This document shows, piece after piece, positions 1-9,375 of a stretch of DNA of 64,000 nucleotides (the stretch's first letter is position 1; every line of letters begins with the position of its first letter). Both the position numbers and the translations under genes were made by a program. The notes below the pieces were generated by a model. That model searched no databases and had not been told where the DNA came from. It saw only the letters and a list, made by a program, of their open reading frames with translations. The stretch lies in the NCBI RefSeq assembly GCF_004343705.1, contig NZ_SKFH01000007.1:113930-177929 (forward strand). The letters are read 5' to 3'. The DNA comes from Flaviaesturariibacter aridisoli. GTDB taxonomy: Bacteria > Bacteroidota > Bacteroidia > Chitinophagales > Chitinophagaceae.

Positions 1-2268
1 GCCGAAAAAGCCATGGAAGCCCTCAAGCACCTCGGCGATCCCCTGTGCACCGTGTGGCGCGAAGGGCTGGCGGAAACCATCCCCGTAGCCAACCTGGTGA
101 CCGGCGACGTCGTGCTGCTCGACGCGGGCAACGTAGTGCCTGCCGACCTTCGCCTGCTGGAAGTGCAGTCCCTGGCGGTAATGGAAGCCGCGCTGACCGG
201 CGAATCGGTGCCGGTGCAGAAAACCGTGCGCGTGCCGGAAGAAGATACCCACAGCCTCGGTGACCGCCACAACATGGCCTACCGGGGCACGCAGGTCACC
301 AGCGGCCGCGGCCGCGGTCTCGTGATCGCTACCGGTATGAATACCGAGATCGGCCAGATCGCGCGGCTGCTGCAGGCCCCCGAAGCCGACACGCCGCTGC
401 AGGTGCGGATGCGCGACTTCGGCAAAAAACTGAGTTACGGCGTGCTGGCCATCTGCGCCATCCTGTTCGTCGCCGGGCTGCTGCGCGGCGAGAGCGCCGC
501 GGGCATGCTGCTGCTGGCCATTTCGCTGGCCGTGGCGGCCATCCCTGAAGCGTTGCCGGCGCTCATCACCATCGCCCTGTCGCGCGGCGCCTCGGTGCTC
601 GCCCGGCATCAGGCGCTTATTCGCAAACTGACGGCCGTAGAAACGCTGGGATCCGTCACCTATATCTGCACCGACAAGACCGGGACACTCACGCTTAACC
701 GGATGACCGTAACGGTCACCGAGCCCGCCGGCGCCACGCAACTTGACGGCCTTCCGCTGCTGCACGCCGCCATGGCCCTGAATCATTCCGTACAATTCGG
801 CCAGGAAGAGCTTAGCGGCGATCCCACCGAGACGGCCCTGGTTCGGTATGTGCTGGAAAACGCCGGTAGCGACGCCGTGCGGCAACTGGCGGAAAGCCAC
901 CCGGTGCTGCAGGAGCGGCCGTTCGACTCCGAGCGCAAGCTGATGACGACGGTACACCGCAGCGGCGAACACTACCTGGTGCTGGTAAAGGGCGCCGTCG
1001 AATCGGTGGCGGAGCGCCTGGCCGCTGAAGGCGCCGGTGGCTGGGCGGAGCGTGCTGCCGCCTGGGGGGCCGACGGAAAGCGCGTGCTGGCTTATGCCTA
1101 CAAATTCATCGACTGCCTGCCCGCCAACCCCGAAGATTGGGAAAGCGGACTTCAGCCCGCCGGCCTCGTAGCGCTCCACGACCCGCCGCGCCCCGGCATC
1201 GACCGCTCCATCCGCGCCTGCCGCGAAGCCGGCATCCGCCCCGTGATGATCACCGGCGACCACCCGGAGACCGCCGCCGCCATCGCCCGGCAGATCGGAC
1301 TGCTCGACGGGCTAAGCCGCGTGGTGTCGGGCCGCGAAATGGAGCACTGGGATGCCGCCCGCTTTGAAGCGGAGGCGCCGCTCGTAGCCGTCTACGCCCG
1401 CGTTTCGCCGGCCCAGAAGCTACAGATCGTGGAAGCGCTCCAGCGGCGCAACCAATACGTGGCCATGACCGGCGATGGCGTCAATGATGCCCCTTCGCTG
1501 CGAAAGGCGAATATCGGCATCGCCATGGGCATCACCGGCACCGACGTGAGCAAGGAAGCGGCGCACATGATCCTGCTCGACGACAACTTCAGCACCATCG
1601 TGGGGGCGATCCGCGAAGGACGACGCGTGTACGACAACATCCGCCGCTTCGTCAAATACATCATGACCTGCAACACCGCCGAGATCTGGACCATCTTCCT
1701 CGCGCCGCTGCTGGGTCTGCCCATACCTTTGCTTCCCGTACACCTGCTCTGGATCAACCTCATCACCGACGGGCTTCCCGGGCTCGCCCTGTCGGCGGAG
1801 AGCGCGGAGCGCAACGTGATGACCCGGCCGCCACGGCCGCCCGGCGAAAGCCTTTTTGCACACGGCAGCGGCTTGCACATCCTGTGGGTGGGCCTCCTCA
1901 TGGCCGCCCTCGCGCTCGGTACGCAGGCCATCGCCTTGCAGCACGCGCTCCCCCACTGGCAAACGCTGGTGTTCACGACCCTTTCCTTTGCCCAGCTCGG
2001 GCACGTGTGGGCCATCCGCAGCGAGGAAGAATTCATCTTTCGCAAGGGCTTTTTCTCCAACCACCCCCTAACCGCCACCCTGGCGCTCACCGTAGGGTTG
2101 CAGCTGTGCGCCGTGTACCTGCCGGTGGCTAACAAATTGCTGCACACCCAACCGCTGACGCTGATCGAGCTGTCGGCGAGCGTGGCCGTGGCCGCCCTGC
2201 TTTTTCACGCCGTGGAGCTCGAAAAATGGATGAGACGCCTGCGCAGAACCGCCCGGCACAAACGGTAA
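1..2268 (+). CDS. Cation-transporting P-type ATPase, 3' part (5' end outside window)
   Basis: Membrane pump that couples ATP hydrolysis to cation export or uptake; the M4 and M6 segments look like type II (Ca2+/Mg2+-type) pumps. The frame is open from base 1, so the N-terminal cytoplasmic part and M1-M2 are missing. Visible in order: actuator motif LTGES, M4 with AAIPEALPALI, phosphorylation motif CTDKTGTLT, nucleotide-binding region, hinge TGDGVNDAPSL, then the C-terminal membrane block with WINLITDGLPGLAL (M6). It is followed by a promoter-like site and by universal stress protein genes, so it probably belongs to the same stress island. The transported ion cannot be fixed from sequence alone; Ca2+ is the family default. 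Certain as a P-type ATPase. Confidence 0.95.
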   Translation, partial: AEKAMEALKHLGDPLCTVWREGLAETIPVANLVTGDVVLLDAGNVVPADLRLLEVQSLAVMEAALTGESVPVQKTVRVPEEDTHSLGDRHNMAYRGTQVTSGRGRGLVIATGMNTEIGQIARLLQAPEADTPLQVRMRDFGKKLSYGVLAICAILFVAGLLRGESAAGMLLLAISLAVAAIPEALPALITIALSRGASVLARHQALIRKLTAVETLGSVTYICTDKTGTLTLNRMTVTVTEPAGATQLDGLPLLHAAMALNHSVQFGQEELSGDPTETALVRYVLENAGSDAVRQLAESHPVLQERPFDSERKLMTTVHRSGEHYLVLVKGAVESVAERLAAEGAGGWAERAAAWGADGKRVLAYAYKFIDCLPANPEDWESGLQPAGLVALHDPPRPGIDRSIRACREAGIRPVMITGDHPETAAAIARQIGLLDGLSRVVSGREMEHWDAARFEAEAPLVAVYARVSPAQKLQIVEALQRRNQYVAMTGDGVNDAPSLRKANIGIAMGITGTDVSKEAAHMILLDDNFSTIVGAIREGRRVYDNIRRFVKYIMTCNTAEIWTIFLAPLLGLPIPLLPVHLLWINLITDGLPGLALSAESAERNVMTRPPRPPGESLFAHGSGLHILWVGLLMAALALGTQAIALQHALPHWQTLVFTTLSFAQLGHVWAIRSEEEFIFRKGFFSNHPLTATLALTVGLQLCAVYLPVANKLLHTQPLTLIELSASVAVAALLFHAVELEKWMRRLRRTARHKR

Positions 2269-2303
2269 CCACAATCACTGTTTTCCTTTGCCCGCCGTCA
2301 GTA

Positions 2304-2331
2304 TTGGACCCCGGCGGAGCGGATAGATTTG
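2304..2331 (+). promoter_or_regulatory. Bacteroidota-type promoter (TTG ... TAGATTTG)
   Basis: TAGATTTG at 2324-2331 matches the Bacteroidota sigma-ABfr -7 consensus TAnnTTTG exactly. A TTG at 2304-2306, 17 bases upstream, can act as the -33 element. The downstream ATG is only 8 bases past the box, so a transcript from here would be nearly leaderless. Confidence 0.5.
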
Positions 2332-2338
2332 GACCATT

Positions 2339-3163
2339 ATGGAACAGATCCTGATCCTGCTCAATGCCAACCGGCCCTCCGCATCCTGCATCCAGTTTGC
2401 CTGCACCGTTGCCGGCATGAACCACGCACGGCTCTGCGGCATATTCGTGGAAACCATGCCGAGCGAAGGGTATTATTCGGCTAACGACATCTTCCTCGCG
2501 GGGGCGAAGCCGGCACAGGGGTCGGGAGTGGTGACCATGGATCCCGAACAGGCCATCCGGGTATTCACCGACACCTGCCAGCGAGAAGGTGTGCAATCGG
2601 AATCCGTACTGATCGATGCCGGCCCGCTTCCTTACGCGGTGCGCGAGAGCTACTTCGCCGACCTGCTCATATTGAGTCCGGACACGGGCTTCACCGGCGA
2701 CGAGGAAGAAACACCCTCGTCGTTCACGCGCGACCTGCTGCGCACGGCGGCCTGCCCCGTGCTGCTTGCGCCGCTGCAATTCGATGCGTTCAATGAAACC
2801 ATTTGCTGCTACGACGGAAGTCCGTCCGCCGTCTATGCGCTGAAGACCTGCAGCTACCTGTTTCCGGAGCTGGCGAAAGAGCGGCTCACGATCCTTGAAG
2901 TGACGCGCGCTACCGACGCTGTCTACGACGAAAAGCACGGCCGCCTCCTGAAGTGGGCGCGCTGCCATTACGATGAAGTGCTGTTCCAGCCGCTTTCGGG
3001 CGATACGGAAGAAGAACTCTTTGATTACCTGTTCCGGAAGCGCGGCAAGCTGGTGGTGCTTGGCGCCTATGGGCGCTCCCTCCTGTCGATGCTGTTCCAG
3101 GAAAGCACCGCCGACCGTATCAGCCGTGCGATCGACCTGCCCCTGTTCATCACGCACCTCTAA
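2339..3163 (+). CDS. Universal stress protein, tandem-domain (UspA family)
   Basis: Predicted cytosolic stress protein of 274 aa built from two Usp (adenine-nucleotide-binding alpha/beta) domains, roughly residues 1-145 and 150-274. The second domain ends with a nucleotide-loop-like GAYGRSLLSMLFQES, close to GxxG-9x-G(S/T) but with the last glycine replaced, so ATP binding is uncertain. The first domain starts MEQILILLNANRPS in place of the usual KILIPTDFS. The next usp gene starts 5 bases after the stop, indicating an operon. ATG chosen because the beta-1 strand begins directly after it. The role in stress survival is family knowledge; the client or signal is unknown. Confidence 0.9.
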   Translation: MEQILILLNANRPSASCIQFACTVAGMNHARLCGIFVETMPSEGYYSANDIFLAGAKPAQGSGVVTMDPEQAIRVFTDTCQREGVQSESVLIDAGPLPYAVRESYFADLLILSPDTGFTGDEEETPSSFTRDLLRTAACPVLLAPLQFDAFNETICCYDGSPSAVYALKTCSYLFPELAKERLTILEVTRATDAVYDEKHGRLLKWARCHYDEVLFQPLSGDTEEELFDYLFRKRGKLVVLGAYGRSLLSMLFQESTADRISRAIDLPLFITHL

Positions 3164-3168
3164 CCGAA

Positions 3169-4008
3169 ATGAAAAAATTCATCGCCGCTTTCGACAGCCT
3201 GCAATTCCCCGAAAGCACCCTGGACTACAGCATCAACCTGGCCCGGGACGCGGGGGCGCACCTTGTGGGGGTGTTTCTCGAAGACCCCAACATACATAGC
3301 TACGGCGTGACGGAGATGACCGATTATTCGGGTAAAAGTTTCGATCGCCACGTGCAGGAACTGAATCGCATCGACCACCAGAAGCGACAGGAGGGCGTCG
3401 ATCGCTTCCGCGCTGCCTGCGGCGCCGCCGGCGTCACCTGCTCGGTGCACCGCGACCGGCACGCCCCGCTGCGCGAGCTGCTGCACGAATCCATTTATGC
3501 CGACCTGCTGCTGACCGCCAACGACGTTACACCCGGCACGGCCGCCACCGCGGCCCCGACGCCCTTCGTGCGCCACCTGCTGCAGGAAGCCCAGTGCCCC
3601 GTCATGCCACTGCCCCCGCACTTCGCACCTATCGACCGGGTGACGCTTTTGTACGATGGCGCACCCGCCTCCGTGCAGGCCCTGCGTGCCTTCAGCTACC
3701 TGCTGCCCCACTTGAAGGAACTCGACACCGAAGTGGTCACCGTGAAAGGCTCCGACGACGACGGGCACCTCCCCGACGGTCGGCTGATCAAGGAGTTTGT
3801 AAAAAGACATTTCCCGCAGGCACGCTACACCGTGCTGAAAGGCCCGGCCGACGAGGAACTCGTAGCACACGGCAAGCGACAGCCCGGCCCCGGCATCATC
3901 GTGCTCGGCGCCTACCGTCGCGATGCCTTGTCGCGGTTGTTCCGTCCCAGTACGGCCGATGTGCTGATGCAGCACCTGCAGGCGCCACTGTTCATTGCCC
4001 ACTATTAG
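3169..4008 (+). CDS. Universal stress protein, tandem-domain
   Basis: Second tandem Usp protein (279 aa), paralogous to the gene just upstream. It opens with MKKFIAAFDSLQFPEST, the first Usp strand and helix, and ends with the second-domain loop LGAYRRDALSRLFRPSTAD, where GxxR replaces GxxG; nucleotide binding may therefore be weakened. The middle of domain 1 has a low-complexity Ala/Thr/Pro stretch (GTAATAAPTP). It sits 5 bases after one usp gene and 20 bases before PEP synthase, so all three are probably co-transcribed. No membrane or secretion signals. The function is inferred only from family and context: survival under energy or oxygen limitation. Confidence 0.9.
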   Translation: MKKFIAAFDSLQFPESTLDYSINLARDAGAHLVGVFLEDPNIHSYGVTEMTDYSGKSFDRHVQELNRIDHQKRQEGVDRFRAACGAAGVTCSVHRDRHAPLRELLHESIYADLLLTANDVTPGTAATAAPTPFVRHLLQEAQCPVMPLPPHFAPIDRVTLLYDGAPASVQALRAFSYLLPHLKELDTEVVTVKGSDDDGHLPDGRLIKEFVKRHFPQARYTVLKGPADEELVAHGKRQPGPGIIVLGAYRRDALSRLFRPSTADVLMQHLQAPLFIAHY

Positions 4009-4028
4009 CCACTTCCAAATGAAAAACC

Positions 4029-6464
4029 ATGGCCACATTCATCAGGTATTATTCAGAATTGGGATTGGCGGATGCGCCTTCCGTCGGCAGCAAGAATGCT
4101 TTCCTGGGCGAGCTGTTTCAAACGGTCACTACGCCCGGCATGCAGGTGCCCGACGGCTTCGCCATTACGGGCGACGCCTTCCTCGAGTTCCTGCGCGTCA
4201 ATAACCTCGAGCCGAAACTGCTGCAGATCCTCGACAACCTCGACCGCCTGTCGTTCGGCAACCTCGCCCGCACCGGCGAAATTGCCCGCACGCTGCTGTT
4301 GCAGGCAAAGCTGCCGGAGACGCTCGCCCACGAAGCAATACTAGCCTACCGCGCTCTTGCCGACGGCGACGGGCCCGTGGTAGTGCGGAGCAGCGCCCTT
4401 TCCGACGACGATCCGGCGGCCAACTTCGCGGGGCTACACGACTCCTTCCGCAACGTCCGCGGCGAAGCCGCCCTGCTCCAGTCCCTGAAGGCCTGCTTCG
4501 CTTCTGTGTTTAACAACCGCGCGATCAAGTACCGCCAGGAAAAAGGATTCCTGCAGGAAAAAATGTCGCTGGCTATTGGCGTGCAGCGGATGGTCCGGGC
4601 CGACCTCGGCGGCTCCGGCGTAGCCGTCACCCTTGATCCGGAAACAGGCTTCCGAAATGTCGTGCACATCAGTGCCATCTGGGGCCTTGGCGAGAATATG
4701 ACCCACGGCTCCGCCACTCCCGACGAATACCGGGTGTTCAAACCCAACCTGGCGCGGGGTTACGACGCGCTGCTCCAGAAAGCACTGGGCGCCAAGGAAC
4801 ACAAGCTTTTCTTCGACAGCGCAGGCACAGCCCGCAACACCCCAACGCCCGAAGCGGACCGCGCGCGCTACGTGCTTTCCGACGAAAGGGCCGAAGAACT
4901 CGCCCGCTGCTGCGTGGACATCGAAGCGCGCGTGGGCAGGCCGATGGACATCGAGTGGGCCATCGACGGCAGCGACGACATTTTGTACCTGCTCCAGGCA
5001 CGGCCTGAAACAGTGCAGTCGGCGCAGAACCCGCACGTCTTTACCGACTACCACCTGGAGCGGAAAGGCCTGTCGCTGATCTCGGGGCAAGCCATCGGCA
5101 TGAAAGTGGTGTCGGGCAAAGCCCGCATCCTGCAGTCGCAGCGCGAACCGGAGCTGCAACCCGGCGAGATCATCGTGACCGACCTCGTACATCCCGACTG
5201 GGAACCGGTGCTCGAACTGGCGGCGGCCATCGTGACCAACAAGGGCGGACGCACAAGTCACGCCTCCATCATGGCCCGCGAGCTCGGCATTCCTGCCGTG
5301 GTGGGCTGCGGCGACGCCACTGAACGCATTACCGACGGCGAGTGGATCACGGTGTCTTGCTGCGAAGGCAGCACCGGCAATGTATACCGCGGCGTCATTC
5401 CGTATGTTTTGCTGGAACACGATTTTTCGGGTACGCGCCTCACCGCGAAAACGCGCGTCAAGCTCATCGCCGGCGATCCCGACAGCGCCTTCCGGCTTTC
5501 GTTTTACCCCAACGACGGTGTGGGACTCATGCGCCTCGAATTCCTCATCGGGCATTTTATCCGCATCCACCCGATGGCCCTGGTGCGCTACGAGGAGCTC
5601 TCCGATACCGAACTGCGCCGGCTCATCGATGAACGCACAAAGGGTTATACCGACAAGAAGGAATACTTCGTGGACCAGCTCGCACAGGGAATTGCAGTGA
5701 TGGCCGCAGCATTCTACCCGAAGGAAGTGATTGTACGCACCAGTGACCTCAAAACGAACGAGTATGCCGGACTCATCGGCGGATCGGCCTTTGAACCGCA
5801 GGAAGAAAACCCGATGCTGGGCTTTCGCGGCGCCGCGCGGTACTATCACCCGCTGTACGAAGAAGGCTTTGCCCTTGAATGCGCCGCCATCCGGCGCGTG
5901 CGCACGCGGATGGGTTTGACCAACGTCAAGGTGATGGTGCCGTTTTGCCGGACCGTGGAGGAAGCCGCGAAAGTGGTGTCGGTGCTGGCAGGCAATGGCC
6001 TCGACCGCTGCGTGGACGAAAGTCTTCAGCTGTATATGATGGCCGAGATCCCCGCCAACGTGCTGCTGGCCGGCGAGTTTGCGCGCCACTTCGATGGCTT
6101 CTCCATCGGCTCGAATGACCTCACCCAACTCACCCTGGGCATCGACCGCGGCTCCGCCCTGGTGGCCGGCCAGTTCAGCGAACAGAATGAAGCTACCCGC
6201 CTGCTGATCAGCCAGATGATCGCCGCCGGCCACAAGGCCGGCAAGACCGTAGGGCTGTGCGGGCAGGCGCCCAGCGACGACGCCGATTTCGTACGCTTCC
6301 TGGTCGAGCAGGGCATCGACAGCATCTCCTTTAACCCCGACAGCCTGCTCAACGGCATCGGCTACGTTGCGCACGCCGAAGCGATGCGTGGGGAACACGA
6401 TGGGCCCGGCGACCCTTCCCGAATGCCCGGCGGCAGGCGCAAGAAAGAGCAACCCGAACCCTAG
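4029..6464 (+). CDS. ppsA: Phosphoenolpyruvate synthase
   Basis: Converts pyruvate + ATP + water to PEP + AMP + phosphate, the entry step of gluconeogenesis. The 811-aa length is normal. Order: N-terminal ATP-grasp (PPDK_N) domain about residues 15-330 including VVRSSALSDDDP, the swivelling phosphohistidine domain with GGRTSHASIMAREL (His411 is the phosphorylated residue), and the C-terminal PEP/pyruvate TIM barrel ending with GLCGQAPSD, whose Cys744 is the catalytic cysteine. The last ~20 residues are a polar tail rich in Pro, Gly and Lys. A ppsA gene beside usp genes and a cation ATPase resembles the Anr/Dos-type anaerobic survival islands of other bacteria (known context), hinting at low-oxygen induction (inference). 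Confidence 0.95.
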   Translation: MATFIRYYSELGLADAPSVGSKNAFLGELFQTVTTPGMQVPDGFAITGDAFLEFLRVNNLEPKLLQILDNLDRLSFGNLARTGEIARTLLLQAKLPETLAHEAILAYRALADGDGPVVVRSSALSDDDPAANFAGLHDSFRNVRGEAALLQSLKACFASVFNNRAIKYRQEKGFLQEKMSLAIGVQRMVRADLGGSGVAVTLDPETGFRNVVHISAIWGLGENMTHGSATPDEYRVFKPNLARGYDALLQKALGAKEHKLFFDSAGTARNTPTPEADRARYVLSDERAEELARCCVDIEARVGRPMDIEWAIDGSDDILYLLQARPETVQSAQNPHVFTDYHLERKGLSLISGQAIGMKVVSGKARILQSQREPELQPGEIIVTDLVHPDWEPVLELAAAIVTNKGGRTSHASIMARELGIPAVVGCGDATERITDGEWITVSCCEGSTGNVYRGVIPYVLLEHDFSGTRLTAKTRVKLIAGDPDSAFRLSFYPNDGVGLMRLEFLIGHFIRIHPMALVRYEELSDTELRRLIDERTKGYTDKKEYFVDQLAQGIAVMAAAFYPKEVIVRTSDLKTNEYAGLIGGSAFEPQEENPMLGFRGAARYYHPLYEEGFALECAAIRRVRTRMGLTNVKVMVPFCRTVEEAAKVVSVLAGNGLDRCVDESLQLYMMAEIPANVLLAGEFARHFDGFSIGSNDLTQLTLGIDRGSALVAGQFSEQNEATRLLISQMIAAGHKAGKTVGLCGQAPSDDADFVRFLVEQGIDSISFNPDSLLNGIGYVAHAEAMRGEHDGPGDPSRMPGGRRKKEQPEP

Positions 6465-6568
6465 TCCCATTTGGGGCGCGGCATTTGCGGCGAAAAGAGC
6501 GGCGCTCGCACGCAACAGGTCATCCGGTTCGCGTCCGAAGCTCCTGCTAACCTAATCAACCGAACACC

Positions 6569-7315
6569 ATGTCGCCGCAATCCTTGCCGGATCCGCTCTA
6601 CCAATTGCCTCCACAGGGAACGCAACGGAACAACTACCTGTCCGAACTTCTCTCCATTGCCGCGCACGAATTCCGGACGCCACTGACCACCATACTTTCC
6701 AGCGTGGACCTGATTGAAATCTGCGCACAGCCCGATCAGCAGGCGACGCGGGAAAAGCACCTCGCGCGCATCCGCAATGTCGTCCTGGAACTCAACGGCT
6801 TCATCGACGACCTCCTCTCGCTCGACCGCCTCGAACAGGGCTGCGTGGAGGTGCGGCCGGAATTGTTTAACCTGGAAAACTTCCTGCGCGAACTCGTAGC
6901 CGAATCCGGCGGTATCGCAAGCAGGAACGGGCAGCAGATCTGTCTTTCCTGCAACGGCGCGCCGGGTATCTGCCAGGACCCGCAGCTGCTGCGCCTCATC
7001 CTGCGCAACCTGCTTTCCAACGCACTGAAGTACTCGCGCGAAGGCGGACAGGTGTGGCTGCGCGCCCATGTAAGTTCCCGTGGCTGCCGCGTTTCCGTGG
7101 CCGACGAAGGCATCGGCATACCGACCGGAAGCCGGAAGTTGCTGTTCGGCAGGTACTTCCGCGCCGAAAACGCAGTGCATATCCCGGGCACGGGGCTGGG
7201 TCTCAGTATCGTAAAGCGCTACGTGGAGCTGCTGGAGGGCCGGGTATCGTTTCGCAGCGTCGAAAACAGGGGCAGCGATTTCGTTGTGCAACTGCCGCAC
7301 CGCCTGCGCGCCTAA
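6569..7315 (+). CDS. Sensorless histidine kinase (HisKA-HATPase_c)
   Basis: A minimal 248-aa kinase made only of the dimerisation/phosphotransfer domain and the ATPase domain. The H-box is IAAHEFRTPL with phospho-accepting His33; the N-box is LLRNLLSNALKYS; later come VADEGIGIP (G1) and GTGLGLSIVKRYVELLEG (G2). There is no transmembrane helix, PAS or GAF domain, only about 20 residues before the H-box, so its input must come from a partner protein or from its own oligomeric state. It precedes the receiver-Crp fusion gene by 56 bases, which is the obvious phosphorylation partner. ATG preferred because the next methionine in frame lies beyond the H-box. Confidence 0.9.
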   Translation: MSPQSLPDPLYQLPPQGTQRNNYLSELLSIAAHEFRTPLTTILSSVDLIEICAQPDQQATREKHLARIRNVVLELNGFIDDLLSLDRLEQGCVEVRPELFNLENFLRELVAESGGIASRNGQQICLSCNGAPGICQDPQLLRLILRNLLSNALKYSREGGQVWLRAHVSSRGCRVSVADEGIGIPTGSRKLLFGRYFRAENAVHIPGTGLGLSIVKRYVELLEGRVSFRSVENRGSDFVVQLPHRLRA

Positions 7316-7371
7316 AAAAGATCGACCGTATTTCTACAGCAAGCCCACCCGGAAAGGAGGAGAACCATACA

Positions 7372-8427
7372 ATGAAAAAGATCCTGCTCATCGACGACAA
7401 CCCGCACATCCGCGAAAACATCGCGGAGCTGCTGGAGCTCTCGCGTTACCGCGTGGTGACGGCCGGTGACGGACGGTCGGGCATCGAAGCGGCGATCGCG
7501 GAGAAGCCTGATCTTATCCTGTGCGACATACTCATGCCGGGCATCGACGGCTACGGCGTGCTGCACCTGTTGCAACGTCGTCCCGAGCTGCAGCAGATCC
7601 CCTTTGTCTTTCTCAGTGCCAAGTCGGACCAGGCCGAGATCCGGCAGGGCATGTCGCTGGGCGCCGACGACTATATCACGAAGCCCTTTGATGCTACCGA
7701 CCTGCTGAAGACCGTGGAAAGCCGCCTGCGCAAATCGGAATTGCTGCGCCACAGCCGGACCGCGGGCCTCGACGGCGTTGACGAGCTCATCTCGGTATCG
7801 GCCGGCGACGAGGTGCTCCAGGGCTTTGTGCGCGACCGCCACCTGGACCGCTACAAGAAAAAGCAGCGCATCTTCACCGAGGGCAACCATCCCGTGCGGC
7901 TCTATTACGTGCAAAAAGGAAAAGTGAAGGTGTACAAGACCAATGAAGAAGGTAAAGAGCTGATCCTGAAGATCGCCAACGAAGGCGACTTCTTCGGGTA
8001 CATTTCACTGTTGGAGAACACCGTATACCGCGAAAATGCCACGGCGCTGGAAGACTGCGAGATCGCCGCCATCCCGCGGAGCGAGTTCGAGGAATTGATG
8101 AATGCCAACCCGCAGGTAACGCGCCGCTTCATCAGCCTGCTTTCGAAAGACGTGCGCGAGAAGGAAGAACAGCTATTGAAGATCGCATATAACTCCCTGC
8201 GCCGCAAAGTGGCCGATGCACTCCTGAGCGCACAGGAGCGCTTCCGCGTGGGAGGCGAACGGCAGCCGATCCACCTGACCCGTGAAAACCTCGCCGCCAT
8301 TGCCGGCACCGCCACCGAATCGCTGATCCGGACGCTTACGGACTTCAAGACCGAAGGCCTCATCGACATTCACGACGGAAGCATCAGCATACTCGACTAC
8401 GACAAGCTCGAGCGGCTGGTCAACTGA
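7372..8427 (+). CDS. Response regulator with receiver fused to Crp/Fnr effector
   Basis: 351-aa transcription regulator. Residues 1-120 are a CheY-like receiver with acidic pair Asp8-Asp9, phospho-acceptor Asp52 (LCDILMPG), and the conserved Lys in ITKPF. About residues 145-245 form a cyclic-nucleotide-binding-like beta-roll (KKKQRIFTEGNHPVRLYYVQ, GDFFGYISLL), and 255-351 a Crp-type winged helix with recognition segment NLAAIAGTATESLIRTL. No Fnr cysteine cluster is visible, so direct Fe-S oxygen sensing is unlikely. It has a strong Shine-Dalgarno AAAGGAGG at 7353-7360, 11 bases before the ATG, which decides this start over a longer open frame. Phosphorylation (from the kinase upstream) and a possible ligand could be combined in one protein. 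Confidence 0.93.
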   Translation: MKKILLIDDNPHIRENIAELLELSRYRVVTAGDGRSGIEAAIAEKPDLILCDILMPGIDGYGVLHLLQRRPELQQIPFVFLSAKSDQAEIRQGMSLGADDYITKPFDATDLLKTVESRLRKSELLRHSRTAGLDGVDELISVSAGDEVLQGFVRDRHLDRYKKKQRIFTEGNHPVRLYYVQKGKVKVYKTNEEGKELILKIANEGDFFGYISLLENTVYRENATALEDCEIAAIPRSEFEELMNANPQVTRRFISLLSKDVREKEEQLLKIAYNSLRRKVADALLSAQERFRVGGERQPIHLTRENLAAIAGTATESLIRTLTDFKTEGLIDIHDGSISILDYDKLERLVN

Positions 8428-8549
8428 GCAGGGTGGCGCGACGCTCGTTCAGCCACAAATGCTGACCACGGTCAAGGTAGGTGCCGGCGGGCGTCAGCAG
8501 ATCGGCCGCGGCGCCGTCGGAACTTGTACCCGGACCAAAAGCGAGCACC

Positions 8550-9371
8550 ATGAAAAAGATACTGGCGGCCCTCTCGGAAGAAATTTTCCCGGAAAATGTG
8601 TTCCAGTTCCTGGCGGAGCTTCACCGGCGCGCGCCCATTCAGCTGACCATCGTCTTCATCGCCCCATCGATCATCAGCTCCTGGCCCGTCACCGGCGTGC
8701 CGCCCGACCCGGTGTGGTTCCCCGCTGTTGAAGAAGTTGACCCGGTGCTGGCGGCGCAAACGCGGCGGCAGGTTTCCGAGCGTTGCCTCGCCCTCAACAT
8801 TTCATTCCGCATGCACGAACGCACGGGCGACGGCGACATCGGGCAGTTGCGCAAGGAGTCCCGCTTCGCCGACCTGCTCATCGCCGACCATGCACTCTTC
8901 TTCGGCTCCACCCATCCCGGCTTCGAGTGGGACCATTTCGCTCGAACGGTACGCGAGCTGGAATGCCCGGTGATCGTGCTGCCGGAGGTCCGCCGCTTTC
9001 CCAAACAAAACATCATTGCCTACGACGGCAGCGCCTCGTCGGTATATGCGTTGAAGCAATTCTATTCGGTGCTGCCTGAGCTGGCGGAGAACTCCACCTA
9101 CCTTGTTTATACGAAAGACGAACCCGGCAACCGCATCCCTGATCTCGATTTCATTGAAGAACTGGCGGCGCCCCACTTCCGGGACCTCGCCATCACCAAG
9201 CTGACGGGCACGCGCCCGCAAACCTTCCCCGAATGGATGAACCAGCATTCGGGCCCGATGCTGGTGTGCGGCGCCCTCGGCCGAAATGCGTTCTCCCGCC
9301 TCTTTCACCGGAGCTTCTCCTACCAGCACCTCGTGGAGCAAAAGGTGCCGGTGTTCATCGCGCATAAATGA
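8550..9371 (+). CDS. Universal stress protein, tandem-domain
   Basis: Third Usp protein of the island (273 aa, two Usp domains). Starts MKKILAALSEEIFPEN; the C-terminal loop reads VCGALGRNAFSRLFHRS, i.e. GxxG followed nine residues later by RS in place of GS. The N-terminal domain contains a hydrophobic, Pro/Trp-rich loop (PVTGVPPDPVWFPAVEEVDP) not typical of the family. The ATG was chosen because the beta-1 strand starts there; longer in-frame extensions have no Usp features. It lies 122 bases after the receiver-Crp gene, a gap in which I see no clear promoter, so it could be an end-of-operon gene or a target of that regulator. Confidence 0.9.
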   Translation: MKKILAALSEEIFPENVFQFLAELHRRAPIQLTIVFIAPSIISSWPVTGVPPDPVWFPAVEEVDPVLAAQTRRQVSERCLALNISFRMHERTGDGDIGQLRKESRFADLLIADHALFFGSTHPGFEWDHFARTVRELECPVIVLPEVRRFPKQNIIAYDGSASSVYALKQFYSVLPELAENSTYLVYTKDEPGNRIPDLDFIEELAAPHFRDLAITKLTGTRPQTFPEWMNQHSGPMLVCGALGRNAFSRLFHRSFSYQHLVEQKVPVFIAHK

Positions 9372-9375
9372 GGCC

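Noticed and set aside
4434..6515. 693-codon open frame antisense to ppsA
   Set aside because: Shadow frame without recognisable motifs; ppsA is unambiguous on the other strand.
7054..7371. 106-codon extension of the receiver-Crp gene overlapping the histidine kinase
   Set aside because: A strong Shine-Dalgarno and canonical receiver start at 7372 define the gene; the extension is a shadow of the kinase.
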